Shown here in pieces: positions 16,672 through 25,514 of a DNA stretch of 64,000 nucleotides; position 1 is the first letter of the stretch, and every line of letters begins with the position of its first letter. The translations under genes and the position numbers were made by a program. Source of the DNA: Caldilineaceae bacterium (GTDB lineage Bacteria; Chloroflexota; Anaerolineae; Caldilineales; Caldilineaceae). The notes under the pieces were generated by a model, which was not told the origin of the DNA, ran no database searches, and saw only the letters and a list, made by a program, of their open reading frames with translations. Location: NCBI GenBank assembly GCA_020846635.1, contig JADLDO010000032.1, forward strand, positions 186,001-250,000, given 5' to 3'.

Positions 16672-17636
16672 GTGAAGCCGTATTGCAGGTCCGCAACCTC
16701 CAGGTCCACTATGCCACCCCGCGCGGTGCCGTCAAAGCCGTTAACAATGTCAGCTTTGATCTGCATCGAGGCGAAATATTGGGGCTGGTTGGTGAGTCTG
16801 GTTCGGGAAAAACGACGATGGGGATGGCGTTGGTGGGTTTGATTCGGTCACCAGGGCGTGTGGCGGGCGGCGAGATTCTGCTGAATGGCCGCAACCTGGC
16901 AGCACTTTCCGCCGATGCCTATAAGAAGGTGCGTCTCGCTGAGATTGCACTCATACCCCAAGGGGCAATGAACTCGCTCAATCCGGTGACACGTATTCGC
17001 GAGCAAATTCTGGACGGTTTGCGCGACCACAACATTTCTTTAACCAACGCCGAAGCAGACGACCATGTCGCTTCGCTGCTAGACAAAGTGGGGCTGCGTC
17101 CTCAGGTCGCGAACGTCTATGCCCACGAATTGAGCGGTGGCATGAAACAGCGTGTGGCGATGGCGATTGCCATCAGCATGAAACCCAAAGTCATCATTGC
17201 CGATGAGCCAACCAGCGCCCTGGACGTGGTGGTGCAAAAGCGCGTGATTGAGACATTGCAGGAGGTGCAAAAAGAGTTGGATGCCTCGATCATCCTGATT
17301 GGACATGATATGGGATTGATGGCGCAGACAGTGGACCGCTTAGGTGTCATGTATGCAGGTCAATTGGCTGAAATCGCACCGATCCGGGAAACGTTGACTG
17401 CACCCCAGCATCCCTACACGCGCATGCTCATTGAGAGCTTGCCCTCTGTGACTGAAAAGAAGCCACTGCGCGGCATTGCGGGTCTGGCCCCGCAACTCCT
17501 CAACCTGCCATCCGGCTGTACCTTTCATCCGCGCTGCCCACATTGTTTTGATCGCTGCATCACCCAAGTGCCTGCTTTACGTGGGACCGATCCAGGTCGT
17601 TGGGCAGCGTGTCATTTGCTAGACAATCGGACATAA
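16668..17636 (+). CDS. ABC transporter ATPase, DppD-like
   Basis: 322 residues. Walker A GESGSGKTTMG, Q-loop LIPQGAMNSLNP, signature LSGGMKQRVAMA, Walker B VIIADEPTSALD and switch His in LIGHDMG are all intact. The C-terminal oligopeptide-transporter extension has CTFHPRCPHCFDRC, a cysteine set that binds an iron-sulfur cluster in DppD. The start overlaps the DppC stop (ATGA). It works as a heterodimer with the next ATPase. Confidence 0.95.
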   Translation: MSEAVLQVRNLQVHYATPRGAVKAVNNVSFDLHRGEILGLVGESGSGKTTMGMALVGLIRSPGRVAGGEILLNGRNLAALSADAYKKVRLAEIALIPQGAMNSLNPVTRIREQILDGLRDHNISLTNAEADDHVASLLDKVGLRPQVANVYAHELSGGMKQRVAMAIAISMKPKVIIADEPTSALDVVVQKRVIETLQEVQKELDASIILIGHDMGLMAQTVDRLGVMYAGQLAEIAPIRETLTAPQHPYTRMLIESLPSVTEKKPLRGIAGLAPQLLNLPSGCTFHPRCPHCFDRCITQVPALRGTDPGRWAACHLLDNRT

Positions 17637-17690
17637 GAGATTGCGGGCTCCGTCCTCTCATGCCGCCAACTACTCCAGTTAGGTAATGTT

Positions 17691-18731
17691 ATGCCTCCAT
17701 TGATCGAATTTCGCAATGTCTCCAAAATATTTGGGGGTGGTTTATTTGACAAGCAACATACTGTCGCTCTGGAAGATTTTTCATTGACCATTGATGATGC
17801 GCCGCCACTGATTACAGCGATTGTCGGTGAAAGTGGCAGTGGCAAGACAACGCTGGCACGCCTGTTGCTCGGGTTGGAGACACCCTCACAAGGTGTCGTG
17901 CTCTATCGAGGACGCGATTTAGCAACTATGCATGGCAAAGCTCGCCGCCAATTTTTGCATGACATACAATTTGTCTTCCAAGATCCTTATGGCGTCTACA
18001 ATCCTTTTTATAAAGTCGATCATGTGTTGACAAAGCCAATTGAAAAATTCAAGCTTGCCAATTCCCGTCGAGATGCACGCAAGTTGATGGAAACAGTATT
18101 AGAAACCGTTGGTCTGCGTCCCGAAGAGACGTTGGGACGCTATCCCCACGAGATGAGTGGCGGTCAACGACAGCGCGTCATGGTCGCGCGGGCGCTGCTG
18201 CTCAAACCTCGTTTGATCATTGCCGATGAACCGGTATCGATGGTCGATGCGTCATTGCGCGCCACAATCCTGGGCAACCTGCAAGAATTGAACGAGAAGT
18301 TCGGCATCTCGATTCTCTACATCACCCACGATCTTGCCACTGGCTATCAGATCAGCCACAACATGATTGTGCTTTATCACGGTTCGGTTGCGGAGGCGGG
18401 AGATGTGGAACTGGTGGTCAAGACTCCTCGCCATCCCTATACACAGCTATTGATGGACTCCATTCCTCAGGCAGTCGCCGAACGCACCTGGCATAAAAGC
18501 AGCGAAATAAACACCCCTCTAGCGCCTTTGGGCGGTCACAGCGGGTGCAAATTTGCGGCTCGCTGCCCTCATGTAATGGCGACCTGCCAATTGCGTCGCC
18601 CGCCACTTTATTTGAGCGAGGCGCACCGCGCGGTCGCTTGTTATCTAAACGACGATTCTCCCACCCTGAATGCCGCCCACTTGGATAAGGTCTTTATCGA
18701 CCCGACGACAGCGAATGGCGCACCTGAGTAA
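17691..18731 (+). CDS. ABC transporter ATPase, DppF/OppF-like
   Basis: 346 residues. Walker A GESGSGKTTLAR, Q-loop FVFQDPYGVYNP, signature MSGGQRQRVMVARA, Walker B LIIADEPVSMVDAS and switch His in ITHDLA. The C-terminal extension again has a four-cysteine-like pattern (CKFAARCPHVMATC). AGGTAA precedes the ATG. Last gene of the importer; no clear intrinsic terminator was seen right after it. Confidence 0.95.
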   Translation: MPPLIEFRNVSKIFGGGLFDKQHTVALEDFSLTIDDAPPLITAIVGESGSGKTTLARLLLGLETPSQGVVLYRGRDLATMHGKARRQFLHDIQFVFQDPYGVYNPFYKVDHVLTKPIEKFKLANSRRDARKLMETVLETVGLRPEETLGRYPHEMSGGQRQRVMVARALLLKPRLIIADEPVSMVDASLRATILGNLQELNEKFGISILYITHDLATGYQISHNMIVLYHGSVAEAGDVELVVKTPRHPYTQLLMDSIPQAVAERTWHKSSEINTPLAPLGGHSGCKFAARCPHVMATCQLRRPPLYLSEAHRAVACYLNDDSPTLNAAHLDKVFIDPTTANGAPE

Positions 18732-19035
18732 GGAATGAGTCTAGCGCGTCATTAAACTGCCAAAGAACCCTTTTTAGTCCAGCGCTCTAGGTACTTTTCC
18801 TCCCCTTCCTACCAGTTGGAGCAGTCGTCTTATCGGCTGTTCCCTGGCCGCGTTGTCCCATTCACCTCTATGTCCAACAGAATGCCAGCGTCTTTGTCCC
18901 CAAGATCGATCTCAAAGCAGAAGAGTGAACTAGAGCGAGAGAAACTCTCCCCCTCGCTCTGTTCTTAGACAGCTTGCATCCACACCTCTCTGATACTTCT
19001 GGCCTCAATCAACAAATGTTTTGGGTACTCAGTGC
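18732..19035. other. intergenic region without recognised feature
   Basis: About 300 bp between the end of the importer operon and the promoter at 19036. It is rich in pyrimidine runs on the plus strand, has no supported coding frame, and shows no clear hairpin followed by a T-run. Confidence 0.5.
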
Positions 19036-19066
19036 TCGACTGTCATTGTGCAAAATGTAGTATAAT
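19036..19066 (+). promoter_or_regulatory. promoter with consensus -10 box
   Basis: A perfect TATAAT at 19061-19066, preceded by a weak -35 candidate TCGACT at 19036-19041 (19-bp spacer). It opens a short transcription unit that ends at the terminator at 19159-19192. Confidence 0.55.
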
Positions 19067-19072
19067 TTTGAG

Positions 19073-19192
19073 CAATGAAGTGCCCTGCGGCGCAGCTAAC
19101 GTCCAGGGCAACAGCGAGACCGGAGCAAGCGGCCAGACCTGATATTATAACGTCTTTGGAGCCGCTCGCGTCATGTACGAGTGGCTTTTTTC
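19073..19192 (+). ncRNA. unassigned structured RNA upstream of the P450 gene
   Basis: About 120 nt between a TATAAT promoter and an intrinsic terminator. Visible pairings are GCCCTG with CAGGGC (flanking CGGCGCAGCTAACGTC) and the terminator stem GCCGCTCG with CGAGTGGC. The segment GCAAGCGGCC upstream can pair with the 5' arm of the terminator (GCCGCT with AGCGGC), so two exclusive folds are possible, as in a riboswitch or attenuator. I could not match it to a known family: TPP, cobalamin, SAM, FMN, glycine, T-box and SRP RNA were considered. It may be a free small RNA or a switch controlling the P450 gene 187 bp further on. Confidence 0.5.
19159..19192 (+). terminator. intrinsic terminator
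   Basis: Stem GCCGCTCG (19161-19168) with CGAGTGGC (19178-19185), one G-T pair, 9-nt loop, then six T. Confidence 0.8.
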
Positions 19193-19378
19193 TATTCGCA
19201 AAGGACGGCCACAATGAGTAGGCAAAATCAAGCAAAGGGGCGGGCGATCTAGTCCACCCTAAGCACGAGGCCGAAGCTAGGATCGAATCAAGTGGTTTTC
19301 CAGATGGGACTACAGTTGCCGCCTATTGGCTCGATGGTATTGACCGTTAGCTATTTTGCACTTTGCAGAGGAGCGAAT

Positions 19379-20677
19379 GTGAAATTGTTCCCCACGCCCT
19401 CGGGCGATGTAGCTTGGCGGGCTTTGCGTGCGCTCGTCAATGAAAGACAGGTTCTCTCTGCGCTTGAATCAATCCACGATGATTTGGGTGATGTTTTCCA
19501 GCTTCCTTTGCCTGGCTTCAATGCGGTGATGCTGGTTGGCCCCGAGGCCAATCGCCTGCTGCTGGTTGAAGATAGAGAGAGCTTTCTCTGGCGGGCTGAA
19601 CAAGACCCGGTGACTCGCTTGCTGCGCCACGGCGTTCTGGTCGAGGATGGCGAAATGCACGATACATTGCGCCACGAATTAAACCCGGCCCTGCACCGCA
19701 AGATGATCGAAGGCTATGTCGAAGCGATGTGGCGCTGCACTGACCAGGTTGCCGATCAGTGGCGCGACGCTTCACACGTTGATATGTTGGTGGAAATGCG
19801 TAAGATTGCCCTTCTAATTCTGACCAAAACCCTCTTTCGGGAGGATTTTACCCCCAAGATTAAGCCGCTTTGGCAAACAATCCTACGTACCCTCCAATAT
19901 ATCTCACCGGGGCTTTGGTTGCTCTGGCGCGGTGTGCCTCGACCTGGCTACCGGCGCGCCTTGCAGCAGATGGATGCGTACTTGTACCAGTTGATCGCGG
20001 TGCGGCGTGCCGCTTTAGGCGAGCCAAGCGACCTGCTCGGTGGCCTGATTGTCTCTGGCATGAGCGATTCACTGATCCGTGACCAACTGCTGACAATGCT
20101 GATTGCAGGACATGATACCAGCACCGCGCTGCTTGCCTGGGCAACCCACCTCCTGTCAACGCATGGCGAGATTCAAGACGCACTCCATGCTGAAGTTGAC
20201 GACGTGCTGGATTCACGGGTCCCGACCCTTGCCGATGTCAACCAACTCTCATATCTTGACCGAGTAATCAAGGAGAGCCTACGTCTATATCCGCCTATTC
20301 ATCTCGGTTCGCGTATTGCTGCAAGAGAGGTTGAGTTTCAGGGGTACACCTTTCCCCCAGGGGCGCGCGTCCTTTACTCGATCTATCTGTCGCACCGCCA
20401 CAAAGCCTACTGGCCCGATCCACAGCGATTTGATCCGGATCGCTTCACGTCGCAAAACAGTCGCCAGCGGCTACCCTACACGTATCTCCCCTTTGGCGGT
20501 GGTCCACGCAACTGTATAGGGACAGCCTTTGCACAGGTTGAGGCCAAGATTGTCTTGGCGCGTATTCTGCAAACGTTCGAACTGAACTCGGTTGGCAAAC
20601 ATGTGCGCCCGCGCATGGGGGCTACGCTTGAGCCACATCCGGGCGTGTTTGTGGAGATGCGCCGCCGCCACGCCTAG
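19379..20677 (+). CDS. cytochrome P450, probable carotenoid hydroxylase
   Basis: 432 residues from GTG 19379, chosen because AGAGGAG lies at 19367-19373; a longer frame from 19292 has no ribosome site. The I-helix is AGHDTSTALL (oxygen-activation Asp/Thr, near residue 243), the ExxR pair is ESLRLYPP (Glu299), and the haem loop is FGGGPRNCIG with the axial Cys379. No membrane anchor is seen, so it is a soluble bacterial P450 needing a ferredoxin partner not encoded here. Its place beside crt genes and its class resemble CYP175/CYP287-type carotenoid hydroxylases; that substrate is inference. It converges on the glycosyltransferase gene with a 4-bp overlap. Confidence 0.92.
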   Translation: MKLFPTPSGDVAWRALRALVNERQVLSALESIHDDLGDVFQLPLPGFNAVMLVGPEANRLLLVEDRESFLWRAEQDPVTRLLRHGVLVEDGEMHDTLRHELNPALHRKMIEGYVEAMWRCTDQVADQWRDASHVDMLVEMRKIALLILTKTLFREDFTPKIKPLWQTILRTLQYISPGLWLLWRGVPRPGYRRALQQMDAYLYQLIAVRRAALGEPSDLLGGLIVSGMSDSLIRDQLLTMLIAGHDTSTALLAWATHLLSTHGEIQDALHAEVDDVLDSRVPTLADVNQLSYLDRVIKESLRLYPPIHLGSRIAAREVEFQGYTFPPGARVLYSIYLSHRHKAYWPDPQRFDPDRFTSQNSRQRLPYTYLPFGGGPRNCIGTAFAQVEAKIVLARILQTFELNSVGKHVRPRMGATLEPHPGVFVEMRRRHA

Positions 20678-21846
20678 TTTGTGTAGAAGCGCCCCTTCCA
20701 ACTGATTGTTTTTCCCTGCCAGCGCCGGTAGACTGCCGCAATCCCTAAGGCCATCACTCCCCATGCTGCCAGTGGGGTGGTGAAGAGTTCGTGGAGGGGA
20801 AGTTTCAGGTGCCAATTCGTCAGGGCGCGAAGCACAACAAGCCAGAAAATCTCGATGAGTGCTAACCATCGCTGATTAGCAACGAAGAGGCTGTGGAAGG
20901 GATTGACGAACAGGGAGGCATATCCCCATGCGAACAATGCCATCCAGCCAAAAGAATGTTTCTCAAGCGTAGAATTGTCCAGGCCCAACATGAGGCTGCG
21001 CGAGAAACCATTCCAGACCTCGCGTGCATTGTGATACATGCGACAGCACAGCAGATCCCTGCCATCTACAAGCGCAATCCTGTAACCGTTGGCGCGGAAT
21101 TGTTTCGCCAGGGCGAAATCATCCAGTGTCTGATGGTATATGGACGCGTGCCCGCCCACGCTATGATAGGCGGAGGCTCGCACCAGCAGATATTGTCCAT
21201 TGGCTGCGGATTGTGTGCCTTCGCCCGCGCAGATCGCCCGAAAGTCAAGTGTCAGCAGTGGAACAAAATCAACAATAAACGAGACAAGGATGCGTTCGGC
21301 CCAGGTCAGCGTCCGTTGGAAGGGGAAGGCACTCAGCAGATCGGCGTTCAGCGCAATTGCCTGTGAAATGCCTCGTGTGACACTCTGCTGCGTGTGCTGC
21401 GTATCGGCGTCTGTAAAAAGCAGCCACTCCCCCTTTGCCTGCTCGGCAAGTCGCTGGCAGGCATAGCTCTTGCCGTTCCACCCGGCGGGCAGATTGTCAC
21501 CTGCATGGATGATTTTTAGCCAGGAATGGATGCCTGCGAGTCTATCGAGTTGCTCCCCCGTGTCATCGGTGGAGGCATCGTTGAGAACGATGACCTCGAC
21601 ATTGGGGTAATCCTGATCAAGCAGTGAAGTAATACAAGCGGTAATGGTTGCTGCTTCGTTGCGCGCCGGAACCAGGACGCTGACCGCGGGTGATGGTCGT
21701 GGTGGGTGCAACGACTGGCGATGCGCCCAACGTAAGAAACGAAGATTCGACGCCAGCCGGTAGCTCAACAAAAGCAAAAGCGTTAGGGCAGTGAAATGGG
21801 GTAGGATCCACCGGATACGTCGGAAAGCCACGATCAATGCGTTCAT
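20674..21846 (-). CDS. membrane glycosyltransferase family 2, CruC/CrtQ-like
   Basis: 390 residues: one N-terminal membrane helix, a GT2 domain, and about three C-terminal helices. GT2 marks are VSVLVPARNEAATI, EVIVLNDASTDDT, and the metal-binding LLFTDADTQH. A second Asp motif is QTLDDFALA, and VRASAYHSVGGH precedes it. VWNGFSRSLMLGL is typical of chlorobactene/diaponeurosporenoate glucosyltransferases. By family, it would move a sugar onto a carotenoid hydroxyl or carboxyl at the membrane. It follows the CarH-like gene by 7 bp on the minus strand, so both are under the same promoter. Confidence 0.85.
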   Translation of the reverse strand: MNALIVAFRRIRWILPHFTALTLLLLLSYRLASNLRFLRWAHRQSLHPPRPSPAVSVLVPARNEAATITACITSLLDQDYPNVEVIVLNDASTDDTGEQLDRLAGIHSWLKIIHAGDNLPAGWNGKSYACQRLAEQAKGEWLLFTDADTQHTQQSVTRGISQAIALNADLLSAFPFQRTLTWAERILVSFIVDFVPLLTLDFRAICAGEGTQSAANGQYLLVRASAYHSVGGHASIYHQTLDDFALAKQFRANGYRIALVDGRDLLCCRMYHNAREVWNGFSRSLMLGLDNSTLEKHSFGWMALFAWGYASLFVNPFHSLFVANQRWLALIEIFWLVVLRALTNWHLKLPLHELFTTPLAAWGVMALGIAAVYRRWQGKTISWKGRFYTN

Positions 21847-21853
21847 ATTTTGC

Positions 21854-22825
21854 CTACTGCAACAGGGGATTCAGTTGATGCAGGATAGCGTCGAGTTTCT
21901 GTGTTCCCTCTTGTAACGTCCTCCCTAAGAAAACCCCCTGTACTTGAGCGGCCAACTCTGCATTTTCATTGAACGCTAAACCGCCAAAGCAAATCATAGG
22001 ACGTTGGTCGCGTGCGACGATAGGCAGCCATGCGGGCCACTCGAGTAGAGCGCGTGCCGGCTCTTCGGTCATGGCAACAAAGACAACCACTGAAGGCACT
22101 AGGTCTTCAATGAAGATGGACAAAGAATCAAGCGGCATCGTCTGGCCTAAATAGAGTACCGGCCAGCGCAACCGGCGCAAGAGCACAGCAAGCATCAGCA
22201 AACTGCCTTCGTGCAGTTCTCCCGGCGCGCAGGCAAGTAGAGCCGGGTTGGTTGCATAGGGAGGGGGGCCGGTTCGCATCCACATGAGCAAATAGTGGCG
22301 CAAGTGATTGGTGGCGAGGTGCTCGGTTGCTACATCAATTTTGTTCTGTTCCCAAGCTTCGCCAATTGCGTAAAGTGTGGGGCCGATGATCTCTAGAATG
22401 ATTCGCTCCAGCGGGTAGAGAATCTGTGCCTCCCCGATGATATGGTTCGCACCGTCAATGTCATGCTTGACCAAAGCATCTAGCAACTGCTCATGAAAGG
22501 CACTTGTCGAGCTTCCTTCTTCAATAACTCGTAAACCGCTTACAGGAGGAGCGGAGGAGAGCGGTATGAACGTGTCCTCCTGCTCAGCATGCAGTAATGC
22601 GCGTATGGCGTGGCTGACCTGCATCCCTTCGTCGATACGCGTCTTGACCCACTGGAGGCGGGATACATCTTGTTGCGAGTAGAGCCGGTGTCCCCCACTC
22701 GTCCGAGCCGACTTGGGGAAATCATAACGCCGCTCCCACACTCGTAACGTCGCTTCCAGTATGCCGGTCATGCGCGCAACTGCACCGATATTGAACATAG
22801 CTTCTTCTTGTAAATAGCTCATCAT
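21854..22825 (-). CDS. MerR-type B12-dependent photoreceptor regulator (CarH/LitR-like)
   Basis: 323 residues. N-terminal MerR helix-turn-helix (FNIGAVARMTGILEATLRVW, then RTSGGHRLYSQQDVSRL), a four-helix B12 cap, and a C-terminal cobalamin-binding Rossmann domain. The light-sensing cap motif W-x9-E-H is complete: Trp158, Glu168, His169 (GEAWEQNK to TEHLA). The lower cobalt ligand His205 lies in APGELHEGS, a slightly altered form of the usual E-x-H-x-x-G. In CarH, adenosylcobalamin holds a DNA-bound tetramer in the dark that light breaks, freeing crt promoters. Two starts are possible: ATG 22825 or 22822, or Met10 (FNIGAV) preceded by GAAGAAG. It is divergent from crtB. Confidence 0.92.
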   Translation of the reverse strand: MMSYLQEEAMFNIGAVARMTGILEATLRVWERRYDFPKSARTSGGHRLYSQQDVSRLQWVKTRIDEGMQVSHAIRALLHAEQEDTFIPLSSAPPVSGLRVIEEGSSTSAFHEQLLDALVKHDIDGANHIIGEAQILYPLERIILEIIGPTLYAIGEAWEQNKIDVATEHLATNHLRHYLLMWMRTGPPPYATNPALLACAPGELHEGSLLMLAVLLRRLRWPVLYLGQTMPLDSLSIFIEDLVPSVVVFVAMTEEPARALLEWPAWLPIVARDQRPMICFGGLAFNENAELAAQVQGVFLGRTLQEGTQKLDAILHQLNPLLQ

Positions 22826-22887
22826 GCTACTTGTATCTTTTTCTATAACCTCTATGTGAATTCCTTACCATAATCCTTCTAAACGGT

Positions 22888-22916
22888 ATTCTACACTGAG
22901 CAAACAATATTGTCCA
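22888..22916 (-). promoter_or_regulatory. promoter of the CarH-like gene
   Basis: On the minus strand TGGACA (22916-22911) and TAGAAT (22893-22888) are 17 bp apart. The -35 box falls in the third, degenerate unit of the direct-repeat array, which suggests self-control. Confidence 0.55.
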
Positions 22917-22962
22917 TAAAACTTAGTCAATAGTAGGTCATGGTTTTGACAATACTAGGTCA
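22905..22962. promoter_or_regulatory. phased direct-repeat operator array between carH-like gene and crtB
   Basis: Two near-identical 15-bp boxes, GTCAATAGTAGGTCA (22926-22940) and GACAATACTAGGTCA (22948-22962), begin 22 bp apart, two helical turns. A weaker third unit with CAATATTGTCCA starts its CAATA core at 22905, 23 bp before the next core (22928). The right box covers the crtB -35 element and the left unit covers the regulator's own -35. CarH is known to bind head-to-tail direct repeats spaced by multiples of 11 bp, so the layout fits dark repression of both promoters. Binding itself is inference. Confidence 0.7.
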
Positions 22963-22974
22963 ATCCTTTATAGT
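22946..22974 (+). promoter_or_regulatory. crtB promoter
   Basis: TTGACA (22946-22951) and TATAGT (22969-22974) with an ideal 17-bp spacer, facing crtB. It is the strongest sigma70-type match in the region and is covered by the right-hand operator box. Confidence 0.8.
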
Positions 22975-22996
22975 TTGTCTAATTTAATTAGACAAA
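22974..22996. promoter_or_regulatory. 23-bp palindrome at the crtB start site
   Basis: TTTGTCTAAT and ATTAGACAAA are perfect inverted repeats around TTA. It begins at the last base of the -10 box and covers the expected transcription start, a usual place for a repressor site. It differs from the direct-repeat boxes, so a second regulator may act here. Confidence 0.7.
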
Positions 22997-23027
22997 GAGA
23001 CTCTTTTCGGGCATTTGGAGCAAATCT

Positions 23028-23975
23028 ATGACAATACAAACCGCCACTTGGGAGAATCGATTGCTCGCGAGGGCATATGAGGCGCTAGCCAGCCCGGTAG
23101 CTCGCAGCAGTCTGGCATCTGATCATCATGCACTGATAAGCGCCTATCAATACTGCAAAGAGATCACACGTACCAACAGCCGTACCTTCTATATGGCCTG
23201 TAATTTTCTCTCCCCTAAGAAATGTCAGGCAGTACACGCGCTATACGCTTTCTGCCGCTCGACGGATGACCTGGTAGACAATGCGCGCCAGATGATGAAC
23301 CAGCGTGCCTTGTTTGACAATTGGCGCGCGCGCCTGGTGAACCCTCATCCATCGGCACATGATCCTGTGCCGCTCGCCTGGGCAGACGCACAGGCGCGTT
23401 ATGGCATCCCGCACGGGTATGTCGATCAGTTAATTGACGGCATTACCCGTGATCTTAGACAAACGCGCTACGAGAGTTTTGAAGAGCTGACGGAGTATTG
23501 CTACGGTGTGGCTTCAACCGTTGGATTGATGGCAATGCACATTATCGGCTTCCGCAATGAAGAAGCGCTGCCCTATGCTGTCAAACTGGGGATTGCTCTG
23601 CAACTGACGAATATACTGCGCGATGTTGGAGAGGATTGGCGTTCAGGCCGGCTCTATCTTCCACTGAATGAATTAAAAGAATTCGGCCTAAGCGAGACTG
23701 ATATTGAGATCGGTCGCATAGATGACCGGTGGCGCAAATTCATGCGCTTTCAGCTAGAGCGCACCCGCCAACTCTATGACGAGGCCCAAGCCGGCATTTG
23801 TATGCTCGACCCTGATGGTCGCTTTGCGATTGCGGCTGCCGCGACTCTTTATCGAGCCATTTTGGAGGGTATTGAAGCCAATGATTACGACGTTATCCGC
23901 TACCGCGCCTATGTAAGCACATGGGGTAAGGTAAGGCGATTGCCTACTTTGTGGTGGTCAACTCGGGGAACATAG
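23028..23975 (+). CDS. crtB: phytoene synthase
   Basis: 315 residues. It joins two geranylgeranyl diphosphates head-to-head to phytoene, the first step of the C40 pathway. Both Asp-rich metal motifs are present: STDDLVDNA (Asp80-Asp84) and [15 protein letters not shown] (Asp199-Asp203). The N-terminal [12 protein letters not shown] and [11 protein letters not shown] are also conserved. GGAG precedes the ATG. First gene of crtB-crtI-crtYcd-SDR, 13 bp before crtI. Confidence 0.96.
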   Translation: MTIQTATWENRLLARAYEALASPVARSSLASDHHALISAYQYCKEITRTNSRTFYMACNFLSPKKCQAVHALYAFCRSTDDLVDNARQMMNQRALFDNWRARLVNPHPSAHDPVPLAWADAQARYGIPHGYVDQLIDGITRDLRQTRYESFEELTEYCYGVASTVGLMAMHIIGFRNEEALPYAVKLGIALQLTNILRDVGEDWRSGRLYLPLNELKEFGLSETDIEIGRIDDRWRKFMRFQLERTRQLYDEAQAGICMLDPDGRFAIAAAATLYRAILEGIEANDYDVIRYRAYVSTWGKVRRLPTLWWSTRGT

Positions 23976-23988
23976 GAGACAAGAAAAG

Positions 23989-25512
23989 ATGTCACAAGTG
24001 ATTGTGATTGGTAGTGGCTTTGGAGGTTTGGCCGCGGCGATCCGGTTAGCAGCTAGAGGCCATACAGTCGAACTCTATGAGAAGCGCGACAAGTTAGGCG
24101 GGCGAGCCTATGTCTATGAGGTTAACGGTTTCAAATTTGACGGTGGGCCGACGGTGATTACGGCACCCTTTATGTTCGATGATCTGTGGGCTGTGGCGGG
24201 TAAGCGACGTGAGGACTATTTCCAGATGGTTCCCTGCGATCCCTTCTATCGCATTTTTGATCACAATGGGCGTCCTTTTGACTACAATGGTGACGAATCC
24301 TTTATTCTAGACCAGATCAAGCAGCGCAATCCTGATGATGATCAGGGCTATCAGCGGTTTATGGAGAGGACAAAGGATATTTTCCAGAAGGGCTTTGTCG
24401 AACTGGCAGATAAGCCATTTCTTACCCTGACGGATATGCTGAAGGTTGCGCCCGATCTGATCCGTATGCAATCCTATAAGAGTGTGTATAGCTTTGTCTC
24501 GCAGTATGTCAAAGATGACTTTCTGCGACAGTGTTTTTCATTTCACCCGCTGCTCATCGGTGGCAACCCATTTGACGCGCCTTCTATCTATACCATGATT
24601 CACTATCTTGAACGCGAATGGGGCATCCATTATGCCGTTGGTGGGACAGGAGCCATCATTCAAGCAATGGGGCAGCTCTTTGAGGAACTTGGTGGGAAGA
24701 TATACCTTAACGCCGAGGTCGCCGAGATTTTGGTGGATGGCAGGCGTGTCAGTGGGATCCAATTGAAGGATGGCACGGTGTGTTATGCAGATCGCATTGT
24801 CTCGAATGCGGATGTGGCCTTTACCTACCGCAACCTGATTCCAGCGCTTTACCGTCGCAAATATACGAACCGCAAACTGGAGCGCATGAAGTACAGTATG
24901 TCGCTCTTTGTAATTTACTTTGGCACAAGGAAACGCTACACAGATAGTGGTCTTGCCCATCACAATATCATCCTCGGTGAACGCTACAAAGGCTTGCTCG
25001 ATGACATCTTTGATCGCAAGGAGCTAGCCAATGATTTCTCACTCTATCTACACATGCCCACAATGACCGATCCCTCAATTGCGCCGGAGGGATGTGAAGG
25101 CTTCTATGTACTTTCGCCTGTGCCCCATTTGGGTTCGGGTGTTGATTGGACAAAGGCGGCGCGGCCCTATCGCGATGCCATCATGCGCTTTCTTGAAGAA
25201 AACTATCTGCCGGATTTACAGGAAAACATCATCGCCGAACATCTCATCGATCCTCTCCACTTCCAGAATGACCTCAATAGTTATCTTGGTTCTGCCTTTT
25301 CCTTCCAGCCAATCTTGACCCAATCAGCCTGGTTCCGGCCCCACAATCGCTCGGAGGAATTCGACAATCTCTACTTCGTTGGCGCGGGCACACATCCCGG
25401 TGCAGGAATGCCAGGCGTTTTGTCGTCGGCGATTATTGTTGACAACCTAATTGGTGAGAGCGTGCAGCGTCCAGCATTACGTCCTTTGGCATTCGCAGGA
25501 ATGGGGAGTTAG
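23989..25512 (+). CDS. crtI: CrtI-type phytoene desaturase
   Basis: 507 residues. FAD-binding Rossmann motif [16 protein letters not shown] at the N-terminus, [20 protein letters not shown] split by the GG-R motif, and the C-terminal signature [20 protein letters not shown], all typical of bacterial CrtI. By family it makes three or four desaturations of phytoene to neurosporene or lycopene; the following cyclase implies lycopene. The spacing to crtB (13 bp) and to the cyclase (2 bp) indicates one operon. Confidence 0.96.
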   Translation: MSQVIVIGSGFGGLAAAIRLAARGHTVELYEKRDKLGGRAYVYEVNGFKFDGGPTVITAPFMFDDLWAVAGKRREDYFQMVPCDPFYRIFDHNGRPFDYNGDESFILDQIKQRNPDDDQGYQRFMERTKDIFQKGFVELADKPFLTLTDMLKVAPDLIRMQSYKSVYSFVSQYVKDDFLRQCFSFHPLLIGGNPFDAPSIYTMIHYLEREWGIHYAVGGTGAIIQAMGQLFEELGGKIYLNAEVAEILVDGRRVSGIQLKDGTVCYADRIVSNADVAFTYRNLIPALYRRKYTNRKLERMKYSMSLFVIYFGTRKRYTDSGLAHHNIILGERYKGLLDDIFDRKELANDFSLYLHMPTMTDPSIAPEGCEGFYVLSPVPHLGSGVDWTKAARPYRDAIMRFLEENYLPDLQENIIAEHLIDPLHFQNDLNSYLGSAFSFQPILTQSAWFRPHNRSEEFDNLYFVGAGTHPGAGMPGVLSSAIIVDNLIGESVQRPALRPLAFAGMGS

Positions 25513-25514
25513 CC

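Noticed and set aside
19073..19192. Assignment of the RNA to the cobalamin or TPP riboswitch class
   Set aside because: Only short resemblances (for example GACCTG, CCTGAT) were found; the core conserved blocks are missing.
19029..19235. 68-codon minus-strand frame over the RNA candidate
   Set aside because: No ribosome site, and it overlaps a promoter and terminator on the other strand.
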